NCBI GenBank assembly: GCA_002435595.1
Contig: DJBL01000124.1
Location: forward strand, 103,959-128,185
Length of the DNA stretch: 24,227 bases
From: Stenotrophomonas maltophilia
Lineage (GTDB): Bacteria; Pseudomonadota; Gammaproteobacteria; Xanthomonadales; Xanthomonadaceae
Reading direction: 5' to 3'
Shown: positions 1 through 7,269 of the stretch, piece after piece
Layout of the letters: each line of letters starts with the position of its first letter
Position numbering within the stretch: position 1 is the first letter of the stretch
Translations under genes and position numbers: made by a program
Notes under the pieces: model-generated
Database searches by the model: none
Seen by the model: only the letters and a program-made list of their open reading frames with translations
What the model was told of the DNA's origin: nothing

Positions 1-18
1 CAAAGCATAGCCAAGCGC

Positions 19-102
19 CTACCGCACCCAGCTTCCGAACTCGATCTTCAACTCCCCTGAAGCGGGTCGACACACCGCCTGCAGCTCCCCGAACGTGCGC
101 AT
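19..102 (-). CDS. Possible short or truncated ORF, unrecognised
   Basis: ATG at 102-100 opens a 27-codon reading frame (MRTFGELQAVCRPASGELKI...SWVR) ending at TAG (21-19). AGGGA lies about 9 bases upstream of the ATG, a usable but not ideal ribosome-binding site. Beyond the TAG the same frame stays open to the window edge (ALGYAL), so this could be the start of a longer gene interrupted by a nonsense codon, or simply a chance ORF. I do not recognise the sequence. Confidence 0.2.
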   Translation of the reverse strand: MRTFGELQAVCRPASGELKIEFGSWVR

Positions 103-120
103 CCTTCCAATCCCTGAAAG

Positions 121-137
121 AGCCTTGAAGCAAGGCT
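121..137. repeat. Inverted repeat upstream of the left-edge ORF
   Basis: AGCCTTG (121-127) and CAAGGCT (131-137) form a perfect 7-bp inverted repeat around the loop AAG. No T-run follows on either strand, so it does not look like a terminator. It sits 19-35 bases upstream of the possible minus-strand start at 102. It could be an operator or a leader hairpin for that ORF, or chance. Confidence 0.35.
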
Positions 138-282
138 GGGTATTCATAGCACAGGAGTGAGGATCGGGGAATTTGGCGGATGCATTCAAGCAGACGCGAC
201 GGCCAGGCGGGGGTAGCGCGGGTAGCTAAGGGCTTGGGAAGCCGGAGGGGCAAGCGGGCCGCGATATTCCGAGGTCCCTGAC

Positions 283-305
283 TGCCAGCCATGGGCTGGC
301 ACTAC
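283..305 (-). repeat. SMAG-type palindromic repeat (copy 1)
   Basis: Read on the minus strand, GTAG (305-302) is followed by an 8-bp stem, TGCCAGCC with GGCTGGCA, around a 3-base loop. A GTAG tetranucleotide next to a short GC-rich hairpin is the layout of the SMAG (REP-like) family of Stenotrophomonas maltophilia. It lies 17 bases from copy 2 in the same orientation. Such elements are known to act at RNA level, as stabilisers or processing sites, when transcribed. Here they lie just beyond the tRNA-Thr terminator. Confidence 0.75.
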
Positions 306-321
306 TGGGGGACCACGCAAT

Positions 322-345
322 CTGCCGGGAATCGCCCGGCGCTAC
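322..345 (-). repeat. SMAG-type palindromic repeat (copy 2)
   Basis: On the minus strand GTAG (345-342) precedes a hairpin with arms GCCGGG (340-335) and CCCGGC (329-324) around a 5-base loop. It is a second SMAG-like unit, head-to-tail with the copy at 283-305. Paired units are a known arrangement of this repeat family. It lies 13 bases from the hairpin terminator at 359-384. Confidence 0.7.
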
Positions 346-358
346 CAGAGCACAAAGA

Positions 359-384
359 AGCCCCGGCCTAAGCCGGGGCTTTTT
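359..384. terminator. Hairpin terminator next to tRNA-Thr
   Basis: A perfect 9-bp stem, AGCCCCGGC (359-367) with GCCGGGGCT (372-380), encloses loop CTAA. TTTT follows on the plus strand; the minus-strand tail is TCTTTG. It begins 8 bases beyond the 3' end of the minus-strand tRNA-Thr, so it most likely ends that transcript, although the better U-tract is on the plus strand. No plus-strand gene is visible to its left. Confidence 0.75.
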
Positions 385-392
385 GCTGTATC

Positions 393-468
393 TGGTGCCG
401 GAAATAGGAATCGAACCTACGACCTACGCATTACGAATGCGCCGCTCTACCAACTGAGCTATTCCGGC
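393..468 (-). tRNA. tRNA-Thr (anticodon CGU)
   Basis: Read on the minus strand, the 76-base gene folds as a full cloverleaf. The acceptor stem is GCCGGAA with TTCCGGC, the D arm is GCTC/GAGC, and the anticodon stem is GCGCA/TGCGT around loop TTCGTAA. The T arm has loop TTCGATT and the 3' CCA is encoded. Anticodon CGT reads the codon ACG, hence threonine. It has its own promoter immediately upstream (479-507) and a hairpin terminator just downstream, so it appears to be monocistronic. Confidence 0.96.
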
Positions 469-478
469 TGAGCAGGCA

Positions 479-507
479 ATTCTACGGCGGGGGGCCGAAG
501 TGGTCAA
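479..507 (-). promoter_or_regulatory. Sigma70-type promoter of tRNA-Thr
   Basis: On the minus strand, TTGACC (507-502) and TAGAAT (484-479) are separated by exactly 17 bases. The -10 box ends 10 bases before the mature tRNA 5' end at 468, as expected for a stable-RNA promoter with a very short leader. It overlaps the upstream extension of the trehalase frame, which supports the later trehalase start at 604. Confidence 0.8.
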
Positions 508-603
508 TTGGCATGCGCCGCACCCAGCTCACGGCCCGCCCCGCAGGCACCGGGCGTTGACGCAAGGGCCCCTACAGTGGGCCATCCCGCCCGGAACCGC
601 CGC

Positions 604-2232
604 ATGCATCCCCGTTCACGCCTGGCCCGCCTGATGCTGGCCTCACTGCTGTGCACCGCCACGGCCACCGCCAACGGCCCCAGCCCAGCCCCGCCGCTGC
701 CACCGGACCAGCAGTGGCAGCCGCTGTTCCAGCAGGTACAGGGCGCGCACCTGTTCGGTGACCAGAAGACCTTCGCCGATGCCGTGCCCCGGCGGGATCC
801 CACTGCAGTATTGGCCGAGTGGCAGTCGATGCAGGCGCAATCGGCCGACCTGGCCGGGTTCGTGTCCGAGCATTTCGTTGTGCCCGGTGCGGCGGCCGCT
901 TACGTGCCGCCAGCCGGGCAGACCCTGCGCGCGCATATCGAAGGGTTGTGGCCGGTGCTGACCCGGACCACCGACCGCGTGGACCCGCGCGGCTCCCTGT
1001 TGCCGCTACCCAAGCCCTACGTGGTGCCGGGCGGGCGCTTCCGCGAGGTCTATTACTGGGACAGCTACTTCACCCTGCTGGGCCTGGCCTCCAGCGGGCG
1101 CTGGCAGCAGGCGCGCGACATGGTGGACAACTTCGCCTGGCAGCTGGATCAGTACGGGCACATCCCCAATGGCAACCGCAGCTATTACCTGAGCCGCTCG
1201 CAGCCGCCGTTCTTCAGCCTGATGGTGGATCTGCTGGCCACCCACGAAGGCGACGTGGCCTATCGCCGTTACCTGCCGCAATTGCGCACCGAGCACGCGT
1301 TCTGGATGCGCGGCGCCGCTGGGCTCGCACCGGGCCAGGCCAGCGAACGCGTGGTGCGCCTGGCCGACGGACAACTGCTCAACCGCTACTGGGATGCCCG
1401 CGCGGTGCCGCGCACCGAGTCGTGGACCGATGACCTGGCCACGGCCGCGCAGGCGCCGCAGCGCGCGCCGTCGCAGGTATACCGCGACCTGCGCGCGGGC
1501 GCGGAATCAGGCTGGGATTTCAGCTCGCGCTGGCTGGCCGAGCCCACCTCACTGGGCAGCATCCACACCACCGCGATCGTGCCGGTGGATCTGAACAGCC
1601 TGTTGTTCCACCTCGAGAAAACCCTCGCCCGGGCCAGCAAGGTGGCCCACGATGGCAAGGCCGCGCGCGATTTCGAGCGACAGGCGACAGCGCGCCAGCA
1701 GGCGATCAACACCGTGCTCTGGGATGCTCCCCAGGGCTGGTACGTGGACCGCGACCTGGAGCGCGGCCAGACCCGACCCGCGCTCACCGCGGCGGCACTG
1801 TTCCCGCTCTGGCTGCAGGTCGCCACGCGGCCGCAGGCGCGGCAGACGGCGGCTGCGGTGGAAGCGCAGTTGCTGCGCGAGGGCGGCCTGCTCACCACCA
1901 CCGTCAACACCGGGCAGCAGTGGGACGCCCCGAATGGTTGGGCACCGTTGCAGTGGGTGGCGGTGGACGGGCTGCAGCGCTACGGCGAAGACGCCTTGGC
2001 GCGCCGCATTGGCACGCGTTTTCTGCGCACCGTGCAGGCGGTGTACGACAGCGAAGGCAAGCTGGTGGAAAAGTACGTGGTGGAGGGTTCGGCCGGCGGC
2101 GGCGGTGGCGGTGAGTATCCGCTGCAGGATGGCTTCGGCTGGAGCAACGGGGTGACCGCGGCCTTGCTGGACCGACTGTGCCCGCCGCGGCAGCGCTGCA
2201 ACACCGCGCAGGATGTGGGCAACGAAGACTGA
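604..2232 (+). CDS. treA: Periplasmic trehalase (GH37)
   Basis: This 542-residue exported enzyme hydrolyses alpha,alpha-trehalose to two glucose molecules in the periplasm. Both trehalase signatures are present: PGGRFREVYYWDSY at residues 142-155 and QWDAPNGWAP at 439-448. A glycine-rich loop followed by EYPLQDGFGW lies near the C-terminus. By comparison with E. coli TreA, Asp305 (in SGWDFSS) is the likely general acid and Glu489 (in VEKY) the likely base. The first about 24 residues (MHPRSRLARLMLASLL...) form a signal peptide. The frame is open from 508, but ATG 604 is chosen because it begins the signal peptide directly, has GGAA 8 bases upstream, and because the tRNA promoter occupies 479-507. 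It converges on the YhhN gene with only 30 bases between the stops and no clear terminator. I see no convincing promoter. Confidence 0.93.
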   Translation: MHPRSRLARLMLASLLCTATATANGPSPAPPLPPDQQWQPLFQQVQGAHLFGDQKTFADAVPRRDPTAVLAEWQSMQAQSADLAGFVSEHFVVPGAAAAYVPPAGQTLRAHIEGLWPVLTRTTDRVDPRGSLLPLPKPYVVPGGRFREVYYWDSYFTLLGLASSGRWQQARDMVDNFAWQLDQYGHIPNGNRSYYLSRSQPPFFSLMVDLLATHEGDVAYRRYLPQLRTEHAFWMRGAAGLAPGQASERVVRLADGQLLNRYWDARAVPRTESWTDDLATAAQAPQRAPSQVYRDLRAGAESGWDFSSRWLAEPTSLGSIHTTAIVPVDLNSLLFHLEKTLARASKVAHDGKAARDFERQATARQQAINTVLWDAPQGWYVDRDLERGQTRPALTAAALFPLWLQVATRPQARQTAAAVEAQLLREGGLLTTTVNTGQQWDAPNGWAPLQWVAVDGLQRYGEDALARRIGTRFLRTVQAVYDSEGKLVEKYVVEGSAGGGGGGEYPLQDGFGWSNGVTAALLDRLCPPRQRCNTAQDVGNED

Positions 2233-2262
2233 CATGCGGCCTGATGCGCCGCCCTGCTGCCG

Positions 2263-2952
2263 TCAGCGCGAAGCGGGCCGAGCCAACGCGTCTACCGACC
2301 GTGCAATCCCGTACTGCGCCGCGTAATACGTGTTCAGCACCAGCAGGCTGGCCATCGGCAGTCCACCGCCGAAACGGTCCCAGGCCAGCACGCAATCGCT
2401 GGCGACGAACAGCACCGCGCCCCCGGCCGCCCACGCGGTGCTGCGACGGGCCGCGCCGTGTAGTGCCGGCCTGGCCCAATGCCGGGCCAGCGCGAGGATG
2501 GCCATGACCGCCAGCACAACCACGTAGGCCAGCACCGGTACGCGCATGTCGTCGGGCAGGTGCGGCCACAAGGCGACGAGGTTGCCGCAGGCAAACGCCC
2601 CCAGCAGCAGCGCCGCACCGGCAAGGGCGCGCCCGCCACGAACGCCGGCGCGGAACGCGACGATGTAGCACACGTGCGCCAGCAGGAAGGCGATCAGTCC
2701 GGGCACGAAGGCGTCCATCGGCAGCATCAGGGCGATGTCGCCGATGCACGACAGCGCCATGCCGGCCAGTACTGCGCGGCGGTAGCCGGCGTCGTGCGCC
2801 GGCAGTACGCGCCATGCGATCGCGGCGATCAGCACGGTGGTCAACGGCTTGCCCAGCCAGTGCAGCCAGCGGCCATCACCCTCCAGCCCGGCACCGACGA
2901 TGGCCGCGGCCGCGAGCGCCACGATCAGCAGGTCGCGGCCGGGTGTTTTCAT
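2263..2952 (-). CDS. YhhN-family membrane protein (lysoplasmalogenase-like)
   Basis: This 229-residue polytopic inner-membrane protein has about eight hydrophobic helices. The two conserved acidic motifs of the YhhN/TMEM86 family are visible: SCIGDIALML (Gly-Asp at 71-72), followed by FLLAHVCYIVAF, and VLFVASDCVLAW (Ser-Asp at 185-186). Animal relatives (TMEM86A/B) hydrolyse lysoplasmalogens. The substrate of most bacterial members is unknown, so lysoplasmalogenase activity is inferred from family membership only. ATG 2952-2950 overlaps the TGA of the M61 peptidase gene (ATGA), implying translational coupling and co-transcription with it. It converges on treA. Confidence 0.85.
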   Translation of the reverse strand: MKTPGRDLLIVALAAAAIVGAGLEGDGRWLHWLGKPLTTVLIAAIAWRVLPAHDAGYRRAVLAGMALSCIGDIALMLPMDAFVPGLIAFLLAHVCYIVAFRAGVRGGRALAGAALLLGAFACGNLVALWPHLPDDMRVPVLAYVVVLAVMAILALARHWARPALHGAARRSTAWAAGGAVLFVASDCVLAWDRFGGGLPMASLLVLNTYYAAQYGIARSVDALARPASR

Positions 2953-4832
2953 CGCGCCTTCCACAGTTCCGCCAGGCGATCCGGCTTGCCCGCAATGCGC
3001 TCCAGCGACGGGTACAGCAGGCCGCCGTGGTAATCCAGGGTCACCGTGTCGATGCGATCGAAACTGCGCACCAGCAGCGTAATCGGGGCCTTGTCGGTCT
3101 TGGCCGTGGTCACCGCCTCCTTCAGCGTCTCGCCCTTGTACACGCGGCCGTTGACCGCCAGCACGGTCATGCCCGGGGTGAGACCGGCGTTGAATGCAGG
3201 GCTGTCCCACAGCACGTCGGTGAGCACACCGCTGTTGGCCACGCTCAGGCCCAGCGAATAGGTCAGGTTGATGCCGCTGGCGCGGGTCTCCTGCGCCTTG
3301 ACCGCCTCGCTCGGGGTCTCGGTGTAGACCAGTTTCCAGCCGGCCGCGTCCAGCCCACCGGTGAGCGAGCCGTGTCCGTCCAGGCGCTCGCGCAGGAAGC
3401 TGGCCCAATCAAACGGCGCAATGCCGTTCAAGGTGTGCACCACGTCCTCAAAGGTGTACGGATTGACGTCCCAGTCGCCATCGTTCATGCCGAAGAACGC
3501 CTTGGCGAAATCATCCAGGCTGCGCTTGTTGCCGGTCAGCGCGCGCAGCTTGCCCTCCACGTCCAGCCACACCATCTGGCCACCGGAGTAGTAGTCCTCG
3601 CTCAGCTGGTAGTTGCGGAACGCCAGCGCGCGACGCTGGGCGATGGTGGGGTCGTTGGTGGTGTCCTGCAGCGCGCGCCAGGCCAGGCCGGGGCGGCCGC
3701 GATCATAGGTGGCGGCCACATTGGCCAGCGTTTCGCGGGTCTGCTGCTCGCTCCACAAGCCCGACCGCGCGGCCAGAACCTGGCCCCAGAACTGGGTCTG
3801 GCCTTCATACAGCCACAGCAGGCTGTCGCCCATGGGCACGTTGAAGTTGGGCGTGGTGAGGTCGGCGCCGCGGCGGTACTTGCCATTCCAGGAGTGGTTG
3901 AACTCGTGCGGCAGCAGGTCGCGGCCCAGCCAGTTCTTGTCCCACTCGGTGAAATAGCCCGGTTCGGCGCTGTTCTCGCTGGAGCGCTGGTGCTCCAGGC
4001 CGATGCCGCCAAGCTTGCTGGTCAGCGCCAGCAGGAAGTCATAGCGGTCGAAATGGCGCGCACCGTAGAGCTTGTAGATCTGCTGCACCAGCGCGCGGTG
4101 CGCCTTGAGCTGTTCGGGCTTGGCGACCATCGATTTGGCGTCATCGGCGAACACGTTCAGGCGCACCGGTACCTTGGCGCCGGGGTCGAGATCGTACTGC
4201 TGGTAATAGCGGCCGGCGAACAGCGGCGAGTCGACCAGGTGGTCGTAGCGGATCGGCTTGAACACCACGGTGTCGCCGTCGCGACGCTCGGTGGCCAGCG
4301 CCGTGGCGTAACTCCAGCCCTTGGGCAGGGTCACGCTGGCCTGGGCCTGCAGGTTGCGGGTGATCACCCCGGCCGGGTACAGCGAGTTGGCATTCCACTG
4401 CAGGTTGAGCATTTCCGGGGTCATCACCACCCGGCCCTGGCTGCCGCCCTGGGAAGACAGGAAATTGAACTGCGCCACCACTTCGCTGGCCCCTTCGGGC
4501 ACCTCCACCTTGAACGCGTACACGTCGTAGGGATCGCGGGTCCATTGCAGCGGCGTGCCGTTGGCGGTGACCACCAGGCCGGCCAGCTTGTCGATCGGGC
4601 CGCTGGGCGAATGCGCGCCGGGGAGCCACTGCGGATACAGCAGCGTGAGCGGGCCGGGCTTGGCCGGGATGGTGGCCTTGACCTTGAAGATGCGCCGGCC
4701 GATGTCGCGCGCGTCCACGTCGATGCGCAGCACGCCCGGCCAAGCGACATCCTGCGGAGGCGGCGTCTGCGCCTGCACGCCGCTGGCGGACAGGGCAAGC
4801 AGCACGGACAGGACGGTGGCACGCATTTTCAT
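2949..4832 (-). CDS. Exported M61-family metallopeptidase with PDZ domain
   Basis: This 627-residue protein starts with a signal peptide (MKMRATVLSVLLALSASGVQA, then Q), so it is exported and presumably periplasmic. An N-terminal beta-rich region (about 30-230) precedes a thermolysin-like catalytic core. That core has GGIGLEH (compare the GGxE/GAMEN loop), the zinc motif HEFNHSW (His309, Glu310, His313) and a likely third ligand Glu343 in LWLYEGQTQFWG. A PDZ-like domain spans about 520-600 (GLSV...SPAFNAGLTPGMTVLAVNG). This layout matches family M61 (glycyl aminopeptidase type), whose characterised members cleave N-terminal glycine or alanine. The physiological substrate here is unknown. GGAG lies 9 bases upstream of ATG 4832; Met3 is an alternative start. 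It is the first gene of a coupled pair with the YhhN gene and is divergent from the membrane protein at 4979. Confidence 0.9.
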   Translation of the reverse strand: MKMRATVLSVLLALSASGVQAQTPPPQDVAWPGVLRIDVDARDIGRRIFKVKATIPAKPGPLTLLYPQWLPGAHSPSGPIDKLAGLVVTANGTPLQWTRDPYDVYAFKVEVPEGASEVVAQFNFLSSQGGSQGRVVMTPEMLNLQWNANSLYPAGVITRNLQAQASVTLPKGWSYATALATERRDGDTVVFKPIRYDHLVDSPLFAGRYYQQYDLDPGAKVPVRLNVFADDAKSMVAKPEQLKAHRALVQQIYKLYGARHFDRYDFLLALTSKLGGIGLEHQRSSENSAEPGYFTEWDKNWLGRDLLPHEFNHSWNGKYRRGADLTTPNFNVPMGDSLLWLYEGQTQFWGQVLAARSGLWSEQQTRETLANVAATYDRGRPGLAWRALQDTTNDPTIAQRRALAFRNYQLSEDYYSGGQMVWLDVEGKLRALTGNKRSLDDFAKAFFGMNDGDWDVNPYTFEDVVHTLNGIAPFDWASFLRERLDGHGSLTGGLDAAGWKLVYTETPSEAVKAQETRASGINLTYSLGLSVANSGVLTDVLWDSPAFNAGLTPGMTVLAVNGRVYKGETLKEAVTTAKTDKAPITLLVRSFDRIDTVTLDYHGGLLYPSLERIAGKPDRLAELWKAR

Positions 4833-4978
4833 CAGGCACGACTCCAGACAACGAAAGATCCGATCCTAGACCTCGCGGCGGTCGGCCCACATGGCCAAAG
4901 GTCATGCGCGTGGCCACCTGTAGCCACTCAACGACGCGGCGTATACGCTGTGCCGCTGGGAAACACGGAAGCCACGGA

Positions 4979-7207
4979 TTGAGCACTCCCTTCTGGCGCT
5001 ACGGCGCCGTCACGTTGCTGGCCGCCCTGTTCGTGGCGGTGCCGATCTGGTCGCTGCTCGGCCCCGGCGTGTTCGGGTGGCATGTCCAGCAACCGGCGGC
5101 CTGGCAGGGCGGGCTGGAAGCAGGCGCCGTGTTCCTGCTGTTGCTGGCCGGGTTGCGCCTGTGCACGGGATGGCGGCGCTGGCTGCTGATCGGTACCGCC
5201 GCAGCGCTATACGCGCGCCACCACGGCGTGGATGTGGCCATCCTGGTCACCTGGCTGTACATGGAAGGTATTTTCGCGCTGGGCGGCCTGTTGCGCGCCG
5301 CGCTGGGCCTTGGCAGCGGCAATGATGCCCGTTCGGCCCTGGTGGCCGGGCTGGTGGGGCTGGTCGCCTGGTCGTTGATCCTGTGGCTGGCTTCGCTGTT
5401 TGGCGTGGGCAGCATGAAGGAGCTGGCGCTACTGGCCTGCCTGGTGCTGCTGCCGGCGCTGCTGCTGCGCGGGCCGCGGATGGGCAGGATGCTGCTCCAG
5501 GGCTGGGCGGCGCCGCCGGCCGGCACGGCCGCCTTCAGCGCCCTGATCGGCACGCTGCTGCTGGTGCTGTTCGCCAAGGCGTCGGTCACCAGCGATTTCG
5601 ATTCGAACTGGTATGGGCTCGCGGCCGATCGCGTGCTCGTGGCCAGTGGCAACGTGTTCCGTAGTGAGGCGCTGGTTGCGCCGGTCCATTACTACCCCAA
5701 GCTGATCGAGCTGCTGCAGGTGCCATTGGCGGCCGTGTGGAGCATTCCGGCCATCGTAGGGTTGAGCATCGGATGCTGGGTGCTGGTGCTGTGCACGGCC
5801 TCCCAGATCCTGCGCGAGCTCGGCGTGCGTCCCGCGCTGCGCCTGGCAACGGTGGCGCTGGTCGCCACCCTGCCCGCCCTGGCCAACGTGTCGATCACCG
5901 CCAAAGGTGATGCGATGGCGGCATGGCTTGCGGCGATGGCGCTGTGGACCGCGCTGCGCTACCGGCGTGGCAAGGGCGCGCACTGGTTCTGGCTGGCAGC
6001 TGCGGCGGCCCTGCTGGCCAGCCAGGCCAGGCTCTCCAATGTCCCCTATGCAGTGGCCGCCAGCCTGATCACCCTGGTCATTGCCGCGGCGCGCTGCCGC
6101 TCCACGGGCCTGGCCGAGCTGAACGCCTTGGCCACCTCACGGGGCATCGTGGTGTTCGCCGCGGCACTGGCGGTGACGGCGCTGATCACCCTGCGCACCT
6201 ACCTGCTGACCGGGCTGCCCCTGATCGCTCCGAACCAGGCCGTGGCACTGTTCCAGCAATGGGGTATGCAGCTGAAGGCACCCGTGGGGTTGCTGCCGTC
6301 CAGCGACCTGCTGGTCTATCTGCCGCCGGTCAAGACTGCGATCACCTATCTCTTCGATCCACGCCAGTACCCGCTGCTGCAGATCTTCTGGACGGGCAAT
6401 GTCTGGCTGTTCCTGCCGCTTGCCGCGCTGCTGCTGGGCATCGCGGCCGGGACCCGATGGGGGCGTGCCTGGCCGGTCGCGGCAATGGGCCTGCTGTTTT
6501 TCCCGATGCTGCTCGGCAACCGCTTCATCGAGGCCTCCGGCGCGGACGGCAACTACTTCATCACCCCGATCGTCTGCTCGATCCTGTTTGCAGGATTTGT
6601 CGTCCAGCAGGCCCTGCGCGGGCGCGGCAACGGTGCCCGTCGCCTGATTCTCGTCATCCTGTTCGCTTTCGCCAGCAGCTCGGCCCTGATCTGCCTGGTG
6701 ACCGGCTCCTGGGGACCGGGCACGCGCCCGTTCGACGTCACCCTGGACAGAAATCCGATGGACACCCGCCAGCGTCGCGCCGAGGCGTGGGCGGCGACCG
6801 GCATGGAAGGGATCGCGCGGATACTGGCACGGCTGCCGGCAGACACCCGCGCCATCGGCGATGTGGGCGGTGAGGGATTCTGGCTTCCGGTGCGCTATGA
6901 GCCGCTGGACATCATCGCGTTGACGCGCAAGTCGGAAACTCCCTCGACCGAGGCAACGCTGGCCTTCATGGAGCGGACCGGGGTGGAGTACGTGATCGTG
7001 CGCACGCCCGTCGCCGGTGCGTTCGCGCAGGACCAGCGTGCACTCTCCGAGTATGGCCCACTGATGCTGCGGACCGTGCTGGCGCAGCTGGGCCACCAGG
7101 GCCGGTGCCACCTGCTTTACATGGATGACAAGTACGAATTGTGGAAAGTCGAACCGGGCAGGGCACGCCCGGCCGGTTCGCCCTACGCGCGTGGCGCCGC
7201 CGGTTGA
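4979..7207 (+). CDS. Large polytopic membrane protein, possible GT-C glycosyltransferase
   Basis: The frame is open from 4904. I favour TTG 4979, giving 742 residues, because CGGAAG lies about 8 bases upstream and the first membrane helix (YGAVTLLAALFVAVPIW) follows at once; this start is not certain. About twelve hydrophobic segments cover residues 8 to 600. After them comes a soluble C-terminal part of about 120 residues (...AIGDVGGEGFWLPVRYEPLDI...). A loop reading TSDFDSNWYGL (Asp206, Asp208) resembles the acidic motif in the first large extracytoplasmic loop of GT-C enzymes (PMT/ArnT/RgtA-like), which use polyprenyl-phosphate sugars. It comes unusually late, after several extra N-terminal helices. 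No sugar, lipid A or O-antigen gene adjoins it, so neither donor nor acceptor can be inferred. It could instead be a DUF-type membrane protein with no transferase activity. It converges on ispH. Confidence 0.6.
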   Translation: MSTPFWRYGAVTLLAALFVAVPIWSLLGPGVFGWHVQQPAAWQGGLEAGAVFLLLLAGLRLCTGWRRWLLIGTAAALYARHHGVDVAILVTWLYMEGIFALGGLLRAALGLGSGNDARSALVAGLVGLVAWSLILWLASLFGVGSMKELALLACLVLLPALLLRGPRMGRMLLQGWAAPPAGTAAFSALIGTLLLVLFAKASVTSDFDSNWYGLAADRVLVASGNVFRSEALVAPVHYYPKLIELLQVPLAAVWSIPAIVGLSIGCWVLVLCTASQILRELGVRPALRLATVALVATLPALANVSITAKGDAMAAWLAAMALWTALRYRRGKGAHWFWLAAAAALLASQARLSNVPYAVAASLITLVIAAARCRSTGLAELNALATSRGIVVFAAALAVTALITLRTYLLTGLPLIAPNQAVALFQQWGMQLKAPVGLLPSSDLLVYLPPVKTAITYLFDPRQYPLLQIFWTGNVWLFLPLAALLLGIAAGTRWGRAWPVAAMGLLFFPMLLGNRFIEASGADGNYFITPIVCSILFAGFVVQQALRGRGNGARRLILVILFAFASSSALICLVTGSWGPGTRPFDVTLDRNPMDTRQRRAEAWAATGMEGIARILARLPADTRAIGDVGGEGFWLPVRYEPLDIIALTRKSETPSTEATLAFMERTGVEYVIVRTPVAGAFAQDQRALSEYGPLMLRTVLAQLGHQGRCHLLYMDDKYELWKVEPGRARPAGSPYARGAAG

Positions 7208-7238
7208 CGGTGCCGGCCGCAGGCGCGATCACGCTGCG

Positions 7239-7261
7239 CTAGCGCCACGCCCTGCGTGGCG
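7239..7261. repeat. Degenerate SMAG-like palindrome between convergent genes
   Basis: CGCCACGC (7243-7250) and GCGTGGCG (7254-7261) form a perfect 8-bp hairpin with loop CCT, preceded by CTAG instead of the canonical GTAG. The arms closely resemble those of the SMAG at 14642-14664. It is the only hairpin between the membrane-protein gene (stop 7207) and ispH (stop 7270). It may serve as a processing or termination signal for both, although no T-run follows on either strand. Confidence 0.55.
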
Positions 7262-7269
7262 ACCGCGTC

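Larger units (their letters stand above)
1..392. other. Left-edge region without a convincing gene
   Basis: This stretch lies on the 3' side of the tRNA-Thr gene. It contains one short possible ORF (19-102, minus), a 7-bp inverted repeat (121-137), two SMAG-type palindromes and a strong hairpin terminator, each listed separately. Bases 140-280 show no ORF or repeat that I can support. The 3' side of a tRNA gene is a common integration site for mobile elements, but I found no second copy of the tRNA 3' end in the window and no integrase, so nothing indicates an inserted element. Confidence 0.5.

Noticed and set aside
1..468. tRNA-Thr as the attachment site of an integrated element
   Set aside because: There is no duplicated tRNA 3' end and no integrase within the window; the flanking palindromes are SMAG repeats.
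4904..4978. Upstream ATG start for the membrane protein (ATG 4904)
   Set aside because: AAAGG lies only two bases before this ATG, and the added 25 residues (MRVATCSHSTTRRIRC...) are charged and precede no helix. TTG 4979 has better spacing, although this remains undecided.
2814..4982. 722-codon open frame on the plus strand
   Set aside because: It is the antisense shadow of the M61 peptidase gene, with no recognisable domain.
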